Shown here: positions 16,924 to 25,296 of the stretch, piece after piece | How the letters are laid out: every line of letters begins with the position of its first letter | Numbering within the stretch: the first letter of the stretch is position 1 | Origin: Caldalkalibacillus salinus | GTDB taxonomy: Bacteria; Bacillota; Bacilli; Caldalkalibacillales; JCM-10596 | Assembly: GCF_016745835.1 (NCBI RefSeq) | Contig: NZ_JAERVL010000012.1 | Coordinates: 186,001 to 250,000, forward strand | Length of the DNA stretch: 64,000 bases | Direction of reading: 5' to 3' | Translations under genes and position numbers: made by a program | Notes under the pieces: model-generated | What the model was told of the DNA's origin: nothing | Seen by the model: the letters and a program-made list of their open reading frames with translations, nothing else | Database searches by the model: none

Positions 16924-17067
16924 GCGATCCCCTCCTGATTAGTGGTAAACGTGATTTCTCATTAGGTGTCTCGTACATTGATTTGGACACTATAAATATA
17001 TGACGGCTTACAGGAAATATGACTATGAATCTTTCTGGGGTGCAAGATGGATCCAGCACAAAGACAA

Positions 17068-17098
17068 GACCTCCTTTATCTTAAAGATATAGGAGGTC
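17068..17098 (-). terminator. Inverted repeat between yphF and spoIVA
   Basis: A 31-nt inverted repeat GACCTCCT..AGGAGGTC with an inner stem TATC/GATA, about 80 nt after the yphF stop. The minus-strand flank (TTGTCTTTG) is only weakly T-rich, so it is a likely but not classical terminator. Confidence 0.55.
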
Positions 17099-17178
17099 AG
17101 CTCAAAATATGCTATGAAATTTATTTTTTATCTATCTTTTTTTGATTTATTCTGCTAGTTTATGAGATCAAGAGGGCA

Positions 17179-17910
17179 TCATTCCCGTTTAAACTTAATC
17201 TCTCCTTCTTCGTAAACATAGGGGTAAGAATGGGTCGGAACAAAATAAGAATCCTCTACTAAGAAGGTACGTAAGTCATCCGCTTCTTCCCACCCCTCAT
17301 CTCCATACCTTTCAAGATATTGATAAAGGTCAGGACGGTAATCTATGCCTACCCTCCCATAAGCATCCACAACGAGAGGTAACTTTTGTTTGGTATAAGG
17401 ACTTTCAACCAGTGGGGTTTCACGCAGCCCAAGCTCTTCATAATCTAAAGTAAAGTAACGGTTCTCAATCATTTCGTCTACAGGCAAATATGTATCCTCT
17501 TCATTCAAATACATATTGAGGCGCATTTGAACATCACGTACGGTTTGACTGAGTCTGACATCTCTTAATTTAACGGTGGGCTCCTCTTCAGGATTCGTAA
17601 TGACATACTGAAATACACCACCCGCTTCAAAAGAATTCCCAGGAGGACGTTCAAGATACTGTGACACCAATTCTTGAAAGTTAATCACATAGCGGTCATA
17701 TAAAGGTGTATCGGCATCAAAATCACGAATAGGTGGCACACCACGATCTGAAGTATATCGTTCTATGGCGGATGCTACAGCCTCTATTTGTGCCGTATGC
17801 GGGACTTGATTCTCAGCTTTTCGTTCCGCAGGATACATACATCCGCTGATGACTAGCAAAAGAAGTGACCATACCAACATGGCGTTTAACATTTTGTAGT
17901 TTATGAACAT
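17179..17910 (-). CDS. yphF: Lipoprotein of the YphF type
   Basis: Predicted exported lipoprotein: N-terminal hydrophobic segment LVWSLLLLVISGC with a lipobox cysteine near residue 24, then a 220-residue domain with IERYTSDRGVPPIRDF, VINFQELVSQYL and DAYGRVGIDYRPDLYQYL. Length and position between spoIVA and yphE match YphF of B. subtilis, a protein without a known activity. AAGGA lies about 12 nt before the ATG. The cluster suggests a role in sporulating cells, but nothing in the sequence proves it. Confidence 0.8.
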   Translation of the reverse strand: MFINYKMLNAMLVWSLLLLVISGCMYPAERKAENQVPHTAQIEAVASAIERYTSDRGVPPIRDFDADTPLYDRYVINFQELVSQYLERPPGNSFEAGGVFQYVITNPEEEPTVKLRDVRLSQTVRDVQMRLNMYLNEEDTYLPVDEMIENRYFTLDYEELGLRETPLVESPYTKQKLPLVVDAYGRVGIDYRPDLYQYLERYGDEGWEEADDLRTFLVEDSYFVPTHSYPYVYEEGEIKFKRE

Positions 17911-17943
17911 AAGTATTTCATTCCTTTATATTTTTAACATGAT

Positions 17944-18129
17944 TTACACCGAAAAGACCACGATGACGATAAATATAAATGAAAGTATGAGCAAAGCAAA
18001 AGCAAAAGTCGTCGCCATTCCTCTCCAGATCCCTTTAAATCTATTCCTCGCTCCTAATATCAGTATGTTGGCTAGAAACATCGTCACCATTGACACTAAC
18101 GCAATCATCATTTTAACTAACGGTTCCAT
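17944..18129 (-). CDS. yphE: Small membrane protein, YphE / DUF2768 type
   Basis: 61 residues with two membrane helices (MMIALVSMVTMFLANILIL and ATTFAFALLILSFIFIVIVVF) separated by GARNRFKGIWRG. The ATG at 18129 has GGGAGGGAG 6 nt upstream; the frame is open further 5' without a ribosome site. Size, topology and position between gpsA and yphF match B. subtilis YphE. Function unknown. Confidence 0.8.
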   Translation of the reverse strand: MEPLVKMMIALVSMVTMFLANILILGARNRFKGIWRGMATTFAFALLILSFIFIVIVVFSV

Positions 18130-18243
18130 CTGTTCTCCCTCCCTTTTGCCCCCCATATTATAGCACATCGCAAGGTACAAAGAACATTCTAATCACATAA
18201 GCTAATGTAGGCCAATGTATTCATCATGAAAAGGAGGAGTAAC

Positions 18244-18768
18244 ATGACCCAACCGTACCACAGAGGGCATGCGTATCACCGTTTCCCAGCTTATGTATAC
18301 CCCAAACAATCTATTTACCATCCTGTCGTGCCATTTAGGGGATTTTCTCAGCAGGCCAAGCAAGATTATAACTCACCCGAGCAGACTACCCCCCCCGATG
18401 TGAACTCAAATCGTCAAGAAGATGGAACACATCCAACGATGCCGTCCTTCCCGCAGGCGGGGCAGCAGGAACAACATACAGAGCCACAACCGACCGGAGA
18501 GTACAACGTTTTAGATGATGTGACTTTCACATTGACAGAATTAAACAAAGCGATCGAAAATGTTCAAGTGATCTCCCATTCAGTTAAAGGCCTTGATTTA
18601 GCTTCTATGGTTAAAAACGTATCTGGCTCAAATGTTTTATCAGTGCTCAAAAATGTTGATCTTAACCAAATCTCTGCTTTATTAGAATCTCCGCTCGTCC
18701 GCCAGCTTTTAACGGATCCAGAGTTCTTAGCCCTTCTTTCACCCCATGACACTAATCAACAAAGGTAG
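18244..18768 (+). CDS. Unknown protein with His/Tyr-rich head and hydrophobic helical tail
   Basis: Not recognised. 174 residues from the ATG at 18244 (AAAAGGAGGAG 5 nt upstream, which excludes the ATG at 18226). The first 30 residues are rich in His, Tyr and Pro (PYHRGHAYHRFPAYVYP), followed by a Gln/Pro/Ser-rich linker. The C-terminal 80 residues form amphipathic segments such as LDDVTFTLTELNKAIENVQ and SNVLSVLKNVDLNQISALLE. The head composition resembles spore coat proteins, which would fit neighbours yphE/F and spoVIF, but this is only a guess. It is the single plus-strand gene between 3 and 32 kb. Confidence 0.75.
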   Translation: MTQPYHRGHAYHRFPAYVYPKQSIYHPVVPFRGFSQQAKQDYNSPEQTTPPDVNSNRQEDGTHPTMPSFPQAGQQEQHTEPQPTGEYNVLDDVTFTLTELNKAIENVQVISHSVKGLDLASMVKNVSGSNVLSVLKNVDLNQISALLESPLVRQLLTDPEFLALLSPHDTNQQR

Positions 18769-18815
18769 GGTTTACTCGTGTTCGTTCATATCGTCAACGT
18801 CTCATTTGAGAGTCC

Positions 18816-18855
18816 AAAAAAATAAGAGCTAACCTCTTAGAGGTTAGCTCTTATT
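18816..18855 (-). terminator. Terminator between two convergent genes
   Basis: A 17-bp perfect inverted repeat (AATAAGAGCTAACCTCT and its complement). The T run is on the minus strand, so it mainly ends spoVIF, but the hairpin would also face the convergent plus-strand gene ending at 18768. Confidence 0.85.
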
Positions 18856-18949
18856 AACTGTACCTTGCCGTTTTCATGGGAGCCCTTTACTCGAGCCAAT
18901 ATATCATATGAATCATGATGCAACCATGTAATCCATTATCGCCTAACTT

Positions 18950-19216
18950 CTACTTTTTGGGCTTCATAAATTGCTGTATCATGGTCTGCATTTGCTGGGG
19001 GTTTAACTTTTGTTTGACGAGAAAGTTCACAATTTGGTCTTCTTTTTGCTTAGAAACAGGTACACCAGCTAAGGACCCAATTTTTGAAACAAGCTCACGT
19101 ACCTTTTTTTCGTCTTTAAGATCCTGAGGTTTTATTGAATTCGCAACGTTTTTCAATTGATCTTGTGATACGTTGGTTTTGTTTTGCACTTTGTCAAAGA
19201 AATCTCTATTTGCCAT
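18950..19216 (-). CDS. spoVIF: Stage VI sporulation protein F
   Basis: 88 residues of helical, charged sequence: ANRDFFDKVQNKTNVSQDQLKNVA, DLKDEKKVRELV and KQKLNPQQMQTMIQQFMK. This is the SpoVIF (YjcC) pattern and exact length; in B. subtilis it acts late in the mother cell in coat assembly with GerE. GGAGGG precedes the ATG. It lies before gpsA here, unlike B. subtilis where it is elsewhere on the chromosome. Confidence 0.85.
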   Translation of the reverse strand: MANRDFFDKVQNKTNVSQDQLKNVANSIKPQDLKDEKKVRELVSKIGSLAGVPVSKQKEDQIVNFLVKQKLNPQQMQTMIQQFMKPKK

Positions 19217-19363
19217 CTCTATTTACCCTCCCTGCTATTCTTCTCTGTTTATACTATGAAGATCAGGGAAGCTTGGTGAAGCATGAACAAATTTTAGGAG
19301 ACTAACTAAGATATCAATGACTGTAATGAGTTGTCCTCTTCTTTATCGCTTTCGTATTGTCGT

Positions 19364-20404
19364 TTATTTTAAGTAAGCATTTAAAAAATCTAGATTCTTG
19401 TGTTCCAGTTCATGTGTCGGCCCCCTACCCATGAGGTCCTCGGCCGCTTGCTGTGGAGACTTGTCTTCAAATAGTACTTTATACAGCTCTTGTGTTATAG
19501 GCATTTCGACGTTTTTTTCCTTACCGAGTTGATAGGCTGCTTTGGTCGTACGAATCCCTTCTACCACCATTCCCATGGACGAGAGCACATCATCAACTGT
19601 CTGACCTTGGCCTAAGGCGTATCCACAACGCCAATTTCTAGAATGTTGGCTTGTACACGTCACAATAAGGTCACCTACCCCCGCCAAACCGGCAAACGTT
19701 AGAGGGTGCGCCCCCATCTCAATACCTAGCCTAGCAATTTCGGCTAAACCACGGGTCATCAAAGCCGCTTTGGCATTATCTCCAAATTCTAACCCGTCCG
19801 TGAGCCCGGCGCCAAGGGCAATGATATTCTTAAGTGAACCCCCAATTTCCATTCCGGTGACATCATTATTAGTATAAACACGAAAATGTTGATTAATAAA
19901 TAAGTCCTGAACTTTCTCCGCTAAATCTAAGGATTCAGACCCAACGACGACCGTCGTAGGAGAGCGGTGACTCACCTCTTCCGCATGGCTGGGACCTGAT
20001 AAGACCACTATCCCTTTCCTTTTACGTTCGGGTATCTCCTCTTCAATGAGTTGTGAAACCCGTTTATACGTGTCTGGCTCAATACCTTTAGATGAATGTA
20101 TAATGACATGTTCTGAGGTAAGGTAAGGTAACAGCTCTTTTGCCACTTGTCTGACGATTGCTGTAGGCAAAACCAATAATATGTATGTTGTGTCTTCTAA
20201 GACTTTCTCCACAGACAATTCCGCTTTGATCCGTGTCGGTAAAGTGACACCTGGCAGATATTTCTCATTCGTATGATGTTGGTTAATCTCTTCGGCTTGT
20301 TCCTTTCTACGAGACCACAAGCAAACGTCATATCCGTTATCTGCAAGTACAATGGATAATGCTGTTCCCCAACTTCCAGCACCCAATACCGCGATTTTTG
20401 ACAT
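19364..20404 (-). CDS. gpsA: Glycerol-3-phosphate dehydrogenase [NAD(P)+]
   Basis: Reduces dihydroxyacetone phosphate to sn-glycerol 3-phosphate for phospholipid synthesis. The 346 residues show the Rossmann motif GAGSWGTA at 8-15, the middle SLKNIIALGAGLTDG with the catalytic lysine, and AGVGDLIVTC. AGGAGG precedes the ATG. It follows plsY by 11 nt, so plsY-gpsA form a lipid-precursor unit: GpsA makes the acceptor that PlsY acylates. Confidence 0.97.
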   Translation of the reverse strand: MSKIAVLGAGSWGTALSIVLADNGYDVCLWSRRKEQAEEINQHHTNEKYLPGVTLPTRIKAELSVEKVLEDTTYILLVLPTAIVRQVAKELLPYLTSEHVIIHSSKGIEPDTYKRVSQLIEEEIPERKRKGIVVLSGPSHAEEVSHRSPTTVVVGSESLDLAEKVQDLFINQHFRVYTNNDVTGMEIGGSLKNIIALGAGLTDGLEFGDNAKAALMTRGLAEIARLGIEMGAHPLTFAGLAGVGDLIVTCTSQHSRNWRCGYALGQGQTVDDVLSSMGMVVEGIRTTKAAYQLGKEKNVEMPITQELYKVLFEDKSPQQAAEDLMGRGPTHELEHKNLDFLNAYLK

Positions 20405-20415
20405 TGCTTTTCCTC

Positions 20416-21021
20416 CTATGCTTTATTTTCTCCAACTTTGCTCCCTATTTTGTTCTCTTCCCCTTTGATGATGCGAACAATATTGGCGCGATGACGAATA
20501 TAGGATAAAATCATAAGGACAATAGCGCCCCACATATATGGCGCTGGCGTACCGAGCAGTACCATCATCAAAGGCAAGAGTGTGACAAAAATTAAAGAGC
20601 CTAGTGATACGTAACGCCATATGACGATTGAAGTTATGGCTATCATACCAGATAGAAGCGAAGGAAGAAAAGCTAAGGTGGCAACGACGCCAATTGTTGT
20701 CGCTACCCCTTTTCCTCCTTTAAAGTTAAAAAATATAGGCCAATTATGCCCTAAGATGGCGAGTAATCCTGATAGAACGACGACCCATTCTATCCCATTC
20801 CACCACATGGCAAATAGCACAGCGACAATGCCTTTTAATGCATCTAGTAACAACACAAGTACGGCAGGTCCTGTTCCTAACAGTCTTAGGGTGTTTGTAG
20901 CACCTGCATTTTTTGAGCCGTGTTGTCTTATATCGATGCCAGCTACTTTTTTGGCGATAATGTAACTGAAGCTTACGGAACCGATGAGGTAAGCGACGAT
21001 ACACGTAAGAACAGCCTCCAT
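20416..21021 (-). CDS. plsY: Glycerol-3-phosphate acyltransferase PlsY
   Basis: Membrane enzyme that transfers acyl from acyl-phosphate to glycerol 3-phosphate, giving lysophosphatidate. The 201 residues contain the conserved loops GSVSFSYIIAK, RQHGSKNAGATNTLR and GHNWPIFFNFKGGKGVATTIG, with about five membrane segments. It lies 13 nt after der and 11 nt before gpsA in one operon. PlsC at 26547-27143 carries out the next acylation. Confidence 0.97.
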   Translation of the reverse strand: MEAVLTCIVAYLIGSVSFSYIIAKKVAGIDIRQHGSKNAGATNTLRLLGTGPAVLVLLLDALKGIVAVLFAMWWNGIEWVVVLSGLLAILGHNWPIFFNFKGGKGVATTIGVVATLAFLPSLLSGMIAITSIVIWRYVSLGSLIFVTLLPLMMVLLGTPAPYMWGAIVLMILSYIRHRANIVRIIKGEENKIGSKVGENKA

Positions 21022-21034
21022 TTCTTACCCCTCC

Positions 21035-22363
21035 CTAATGACGATTATCCGATTTTTTACGCGTAAAAATTCTGATGGGTGTTCCCTCAAAAGGAAATGC
21101 TTCTCTAATTTTATTTTCCATATACCGTAAATATGAGAAGTGCATAATCTCAGGATCATTGACAAAAAGGACAAACGTGGGTGGTTTGACCGATACTTGA
21201 GTTCCATAGTTTACTTTTAAACGTTTCCCCTTATCCGAAGGTGGCGGATTCATCGTCACAGCGTCTAAAATGATGTCATTCAACACGTGAGTTTGAACAC
21301 GCAGGGCATGTTGTTCGGCCACATCTTTAACCTTAGGCAAGATTTGATGTATACGTTGCCTTGTTGAGGCTGATACAAACAAGATAGGTGCATAGTCTAA
21401 GAATTTAAAATGGTCACGGATATCCTTTTTGAATTCCTGATGAGTACGGTCATCTTTCTCTACTGCATCCCACTTATTAACGATGATAATGACCCCTCGT
21501 CCAGCTTCGTGGGCATATCCTGCAATCTTCTTGTCTTGTTCAATGATCCCTTCTTCACCATTAATCACAAGTAGAGCCACGTCAGATCTTTCAATCGCTT
21601 TTAAGGCACGCAATACACTGTATTTTTCTGTTTTTTCGTATACCTTACCACGCTTTCTCATTCCTGCTGTGTCTACGAGGACATACTCTTGATCGTCCTT
21701 AGTAATAGGCGTATCAATGGCGTCCCTTGTCGTACCCGCAACAGGACTGACAATGACGCGTTCTTGTCCAAGCAAGGCGTTCACCAAAGAAGACTTTCCG
21801 ACATTAGGACGCCCGATAAAAGCGACACGAATCTTATCATCGTCCTCTTCCACCTCTTCATCCTGCGGAAAGTGTTTAACCACCTCGTCTAACAAATCAC
21901 CAAGTCCTGTCCCATGAGCCCCTGATATGGGCAAAGGCTCGCCAAAACCAAGGGCATAGAATTCATAAATTTCATCCATTTTGTTAATGTTATCGACCTT
22001 ATTGACGGCTAGGACGACTGGTTTGTTAGACCTGTATAAAATCTTGGTGACTTCTTGATCTGTCGACGTCACCCCTGTTTTGACATCAACCATAAAGATG
22101 ATAACGTCAGCTTCTTCAATAGCAAGTTCAGCCTGCTCCCTCATTTGCTCTAGAATTTGATCCTCTCCATTGCCTATCTCTATACCACCTGTATCAATCA
22201 GGTTGAACTCATATTTAAGCCATTCTGCAGAGCTATAAATACGATCTCTCGTAACGCCGGGGACATCCTCTACTATGGATATTCTTTCCCCGACTAATCG
22301 GTTAAATATTGTAGACTTCCCTACATTGGGTCGTCCGACAATAGCGACTACCGGTTTTGACAT
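21035..22363 (-). CDS. der: Ribosome-assembly GTPase Der (EngA)
   Basis: Tandem-GTPase needed for 50S subunit maturation. Two G domains are visible, each with GRPNVGKS (residues about 9 and 180) and NKxD motifs (NKVD, NKWD), followed by the KH-like C-terminal domain ending in FTRKK. The ATG at 22363 ([15 protein letters not shown], 442 residues) is the usual start; the upstream 15 codons lack a ribosome site. First gene of der-plsY-gpsA. Confidence 0.97.
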   Translation of the reverse strand: MSKPVVAIVGRPNVGKSTIFNRLVGERISIVEDVPGVTRDRIYSSAEWLKYEFNLIDTGGIEIGNGEDQILEQMREQAELAIEEADVIIFMVDVKTGVTSTDQEVTKILYRSNKPVVLAVNKVDNINKMDEIYEFYALGFGEPLPISGAHGTGLGDLLDEVVKHFPQDEEVEEDDDKIRVAFIGRPNVGKSSLVNALLGQERVIVSPVAGTTRDAIDTPITKDDQEYVLVDTAGMRKRGKVYEKTEKYSVLRALKAIERSDVALLVINGEEGIIEQDKKIAGYAHEAGRGVIIIVNKWDAVEKDDRTHQEFKKDIRDHFKFLDYAPILFVSASTRQRIHQILPKVKDVAEQHALRVQTHVLNDIILDAVTMNPPPSDKGKRLKVNYGTQVSVKPPTFVLFVNDPEIMHFSYLRYMENKIREAFPFEGTPIRIFTRKKSDNRH

Positions 22364-22447
22364 GATTAAAAACACACCTTTCTGTAACCAAAAAAGAAAA
22401 AAGGGCAAATTAGTTCTCTATTATCATAATCCTAAATATGCGATGGT

Positions 22448-22918
22448 TCAACGACTTATTTTATTTTTTAACTTCTTTTTTGTATCTTTTACAAAAGATA
22501 AAAGGCTTTTGTAATCAAGATGAACGCCCTTGGCTGCGACATATCTTCCTATTTTGACACAGCCGTACCTTCTTGATAATGCCCCCCCTATCCTGGCCAT
22601 GCGGTTGATATGGGGCAGTGCTTGGGCAAACAAGAACTGATCCGGTTCATCCGATAAATGGTCGATCATGGAAGCAATAGAACGTTGAACCAATTGTCTT
22701 TCTGGGCCTAAGCCAATCGTATATACGTTATGCCCATCATGATCGACTCCTTTAAAAAACAGATGGCCGAGGGAGTCGTTACGGGAAATATCAAAGTCTG
22801 GGAGTGAAAGTATATCCTCAACACTCGCGACGCGATCATCCGGAAGATGACCAAGGTGAATCGCAGCCGCAACAATAGAAGAGTGTGCACTTCCGTAGCA
22901 GTAATAGATGAGGTTCAC
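22448..22918 (-). CDS. DUF3189 family protein
   Basis: 156 residues beginning IYYCYGSAHSSIVAAAIHLGHLP, with FKGVDHDGHNVYTIGLG and a basic C-terminus (KDTKKKLKNKISR). This pattern is that of DUF3189, a family found in spore-forming Firmicutes with no known activity. The start is GTG, overlapping the stop of the upstream gene by 4 nt (GTGA), so the two are translationally coupled. Part of a four-gene cluster with YIEGIA. Confidence 0.75.
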   Translation of the reverse strand: MNLIYYCYGSAHSSIVAAAIHLGHLPDDRVASVEDILSLPDFDISRNDSLGHLFFKGVDHDGHNVYTIGLGPERQLVQRSIASMIDHLSDEPDQFLFAQALPHINRMARIGGALSRRYGCVKIGRYVAAKGVHLDYKSLLSFVKDTKKKLKNKISR

Positions 22919-23223
22919 GCTCTCCCACCCCTTTTTTTATGATAAATGAGTTCCCAAAAGAGAATATTGTCCCCCAGTAGTGCCCAGAATTCAGACCACG
23001 CTTGAATACAGATTCTGATAGATTGACTGACATTGATCCAATATACCCTTTGACCTGCTGTATTTTTCCCTAGATACACAAAGTTTCCCTTGGGATGGTT
23101 TTGTTTGAACCTTTTTGACTGCTCAGACGTTAATGTTTGACCGTAAACCTCCTGCCAGGCTTTATGTAATAATTGGTCCTCATCAAACTGGTCAATGTAT
23201 AATTTCTTCTTCAACACGTTCAC
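22915..23223 (-). CDS. Unknown 102-residue protein in the YIEGIA cluster, possibly a diverged DUF3189
   Basis: Not firmly recognised. The middle GNFVYLGKNTAGQRVYWINVSQS faintly resembles the GHLFFKGVDHDGHNVYTIGLG part of the downstream DUF3189 gene, so it may be a shortened or diverged copy; this is inference. It starts 3 nt after the preceding stop and ends with a GTGA overlap, so it belongs to the operon. The exact start is uncertain: GTG at 23223, GTG at 23217 or TTG at 23214 all lie next to AAAGGTG. Confidence 0.65.
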   Translation of the reverse strand: MNVLKKKLYIDQFDEDQLLHKAWQEVYGQTLTSEQSKRFKQNHPKGNFVYLGKNTAGQRVYWINVSQSIRICIQAWSEFWALLGDNILFWELIYHKKRGGRA

Positions 23224-23226
23224 CTT

Positions 23227-23421
23227 TTAGTGTCTGACTAGGATATACGTTTCTTCGTCCAGTTCATGAGCCATCCCGTTAAGAATGTTCTCTAACAAGA
23301 AGATTCTTTGCTGAATTTCCTCTTTATCCTTAACGACAAATATGGGAGCACCTCCCCCACTCACCTTTTGTGGCGAGCTCGTTACAACGGCCAGGATACT
23401 TTTGACACTTAACGTTTCCAT
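23227..23421 (-). CDS. Small capping-subunit-like protein for YIEGIA
   Basis: 64 residues: LSVKSILAVVTSSPQKVSGGGAPIFVVKDKEEIQQRIFLLENILNGMAHEL. Size, the glycine patch GGGAP and its position directly after the YIEGIA gene fit the small partner often annotated as capping complex subunit for YIEGIA. Start taken at the second ATG (23421), 8-9 nt after GGGG; the first ATG (23427) is closer to it. Its stop is 3 nt before the next gene. Confidence 0.7.
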   Translation of the reverse strand: METLSVKSILAVVTSSPQKVSGGGAPIFVVKDKEEIQQRIFLLENILNGMAHELDEETYILVRH

Positions 23422-23427
23422 TGTCAT

Positions 23428-24321
23428 TTACCCCTTTCTTTCTTCGTGCAGTGCATCTGATTCAGACGGTATGCGTACCGCGTTTTCAAGAATAGGGACT
23501 TTTGAGATCACATTTTTGGCCTGTGCTTCACTTTTAATCTGAGGCAAGAAAAACACGGCAACGCGACCATCGTTGATGTCTCGTCTAGTCAGCGGTGTGA
23601 GTGAAGGGTTACCGGCATCTCTATACACACCTAAACCGACAGACAGATCATGAAGAATCGCTTGGCGTTGGCCCAAGTTTGATAATGTGACAATGCTGTC
23701 CATAGATTTTGGATTAATAACAAACCCTAAGCCACGTTCAAGTATCAATTTCTGACTTTCTTTTACCCCTACATTCATGATGTGTATATCGTCCACAAAA
23801 AGGTTTGGGCCCTCAAAGCGAACTTGACCAAGATGAATATCTGCTATTTTTTTGAGGCTACTCCCTTGGTGATAAATATAGGCCAAGATGATGGATAAAA
23901 GCCCTACAACGATACCCACCCACCAATTGATGAGCATGACTGAAAGACTCGTCAAAAAGGCGGTCAGTATCACGAGGTAATTACGCCCTTCAAAAGCCAT
24001 CGCGATCCCTTCAATGTACGCGGTTCCCCTAGAGACCATTTCCATTGAATCTAATTCTGATAACGTATTCCTTTCCATATTACGTACCTCTCTAAACTGT
24101 TGCGCCGCTAGAGAGAGAAACGTAATGGCTGTGAATTCTTTTTCATATAAAGCAGGGACCGCGATACTCCCCAAGGCAGCTGCAATAAAACCGAGTGCGA
24201 GATGAATGATGCTACCATGAGGGTAAGTAGGATACTGACGATAATCTGTTTTGAGCATGACCACTCTACCTAGAAAGCCGAGTGCGACACCAAGTGTCGT
24301 TGCCAGTGCGTAGTCTTCCAT
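23428..24321 (-). CDS. YIEGIA family membrane protein
   Basis: 297 residues with the name-giving motif YIEGIA inside RGTAYIEGIAMAFEGRNY, about four to five membrane segments in the first half (GVALGFLGRVVML, IIHLALGFIAAALGSIAVP, LVILTAFLTSLSVMLINWWVGIVVGLLSIILAYIY), and a soluble C-terminal domain with DPK/GLGVYRDAGNPSLTPLTRRDINDGRVAVFFLP. The family is limited to endospore formers and its function is not established. AGGAGG precedes the ATG. It is followed closely by the small subunit, the 102-residue protein and DUF3189. Confidence 0.85.
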   Translation of the reverse strand: MEDYALATTLGVALGFLGRVVMLKTDYRQYPTYPHGSIIHLALGFIAAALGSIAVPALYEKEFTAITFLSLAAQQFREVRNMERNTLSELDSMEMVSRGTAYIEGIAMAFEGRNYLVILTAFLTSLSVMLINWWVGIVVGLLSIILAYIYHQGSSLKKIADIHLGQVRFEGPNLFVDDIHIMNVGVKESQKLILERGLGFVINPKSMDSIVTLSNLGQRQAILHDLSVGLGVYRDAGNPSLTPLTRRDINDGRVAVFFLPQIKSEAQAKNVISKVPILENAVRIPSESDALHEERKG

Positions 24322-24332
24322 ATTCAGTCCTC

Positions 24333-24959
24333 CTATTCTCCTTGAGGTTGCCGTGTGCGTATCAACTGATACAATCGGTACGATACCCTAAGCACAAGAT
24401 GAAAAGCTGTGACGAGTGAAAAGGCGACGATAAACATATCCCTAAAATAAGCATCCCCTGCATATACAACGGGTACATAGTCTTGCAACAAGTACTGATG
24501 AAGAAGTTCACCACATAACATCCCCCCGCCCATCATCAGCCATTGATAGGCGATGTCGCTGGTCGCTAAAGCAACAAATAAAGTCATAAAAATGGGCAAT
24601 AGGTAAAGAGGAGACCAAATCATTAGAACAGGGTCAATAAAAAATAGCTTGTACGACATGGCATAAAAAATACCCAGAAAAATCATCACGCACAATATTT
24701 GCAACCTATAATTCGCCCCCCTTGCCCAGAAGGCATAAAACAGTAATAGGCTCCCCCCTATATACACTCCCATATTAATGTGATAAGTGTCTGTTATAGG
24801 CAAATAAAGGCCCTGACCCATGATCATCAGTAATAACATCATGATGGTCAACCTTCTATTGCGTGTATGATTGTCTTTCCAAATCCCATCAAGCCATTGT
24901 GTGCTTGCTAAAATAAATAATAGCCACATGGCAATAAAGAATAAAACGCCTTCGTTCAT
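24333..24959 (-). CDS. yphA: Membrane protein of the YphA (SeaA) type
   Basis: 208 residues with six to seven membrane helices and few loops; starts MNEGVLFFIAMWLLFILAST. The ATG at 24959 has AGGAGG 9 nt upstream, while the frame upstream is cysteine-rich and lacks a ribosome site. Position between ypfD and the der cluster and the topology match B. subtilis YphA/SeaA, linked to the spore envelope. It ends 11 nt before YIEGIA. The 337-nt gap 24960-25296 holds only the ypfD terminator and presumably the yphA promoter. Confidence 0.7.
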   Translation of the reverse strand: MNEGVLFFIAMWLLFILASTQWLDGIWKDNHTRNRRLTIMMLLLMIMGQGLYLPITDTYHINMGVYIGGSLLLFYAFWARGANYRLQILCVMIFLGIFYAMSYKLFFIDPVLMIWSPLYLLPIFMTLFVALATSDIAYQWLMMGGGMLCGELLHQYLLQDYVPVVYAGDAYFRDMFIVAFSLVTAFHLVLRVSYRLYQLIRTRQPQGE

Positions 24960-25186
24960 ATTCTGTTCCCTCCTACAAACAGTATGACCGCAACCCACAA
25001 AAAAAATCCTATGGATAGGAAGAGAGCATAGAATAAACGGTTCTACGTACATGTTAGGGCATACAAGCTCCAACCCCATGATACTGACAGCACATCCCTC
25101 ATGGCTATCTTTGCGTTTATCTCGTTTTTTCTAGGGTGTAGGAACAAGCGCTTGCAAGTGTCTTTACGAAAAAGGGAACAAAATAC

Positions 25187-25215
25187 AAAAAGCTGACGAT
25201 GATCTCGTCAGCTTT
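25187..25215 (-). terminator. Intrinsic terminator after ypfD
   Basis: Minus-strand AAAGCTGACGA / TCGTCAGCTTT stem followed by TTTGTATTTTG, about 80 nt after the ypfD stop. Confidence 0.8.
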
Positions 25216-25296
25216 AACATTAGAGTTTAAAATAAAAGATAGCGTGCCTTTAAAATCTTGTGATTACAACATATCCCTTGCAATTTATCTCTTATA

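Noticed and set aside
16924-17060. Sigma-E promoter for spoIVA
   Set aside because: TCATATATT resembles a -35, but no fitting CATACAAT-like -10 follows.
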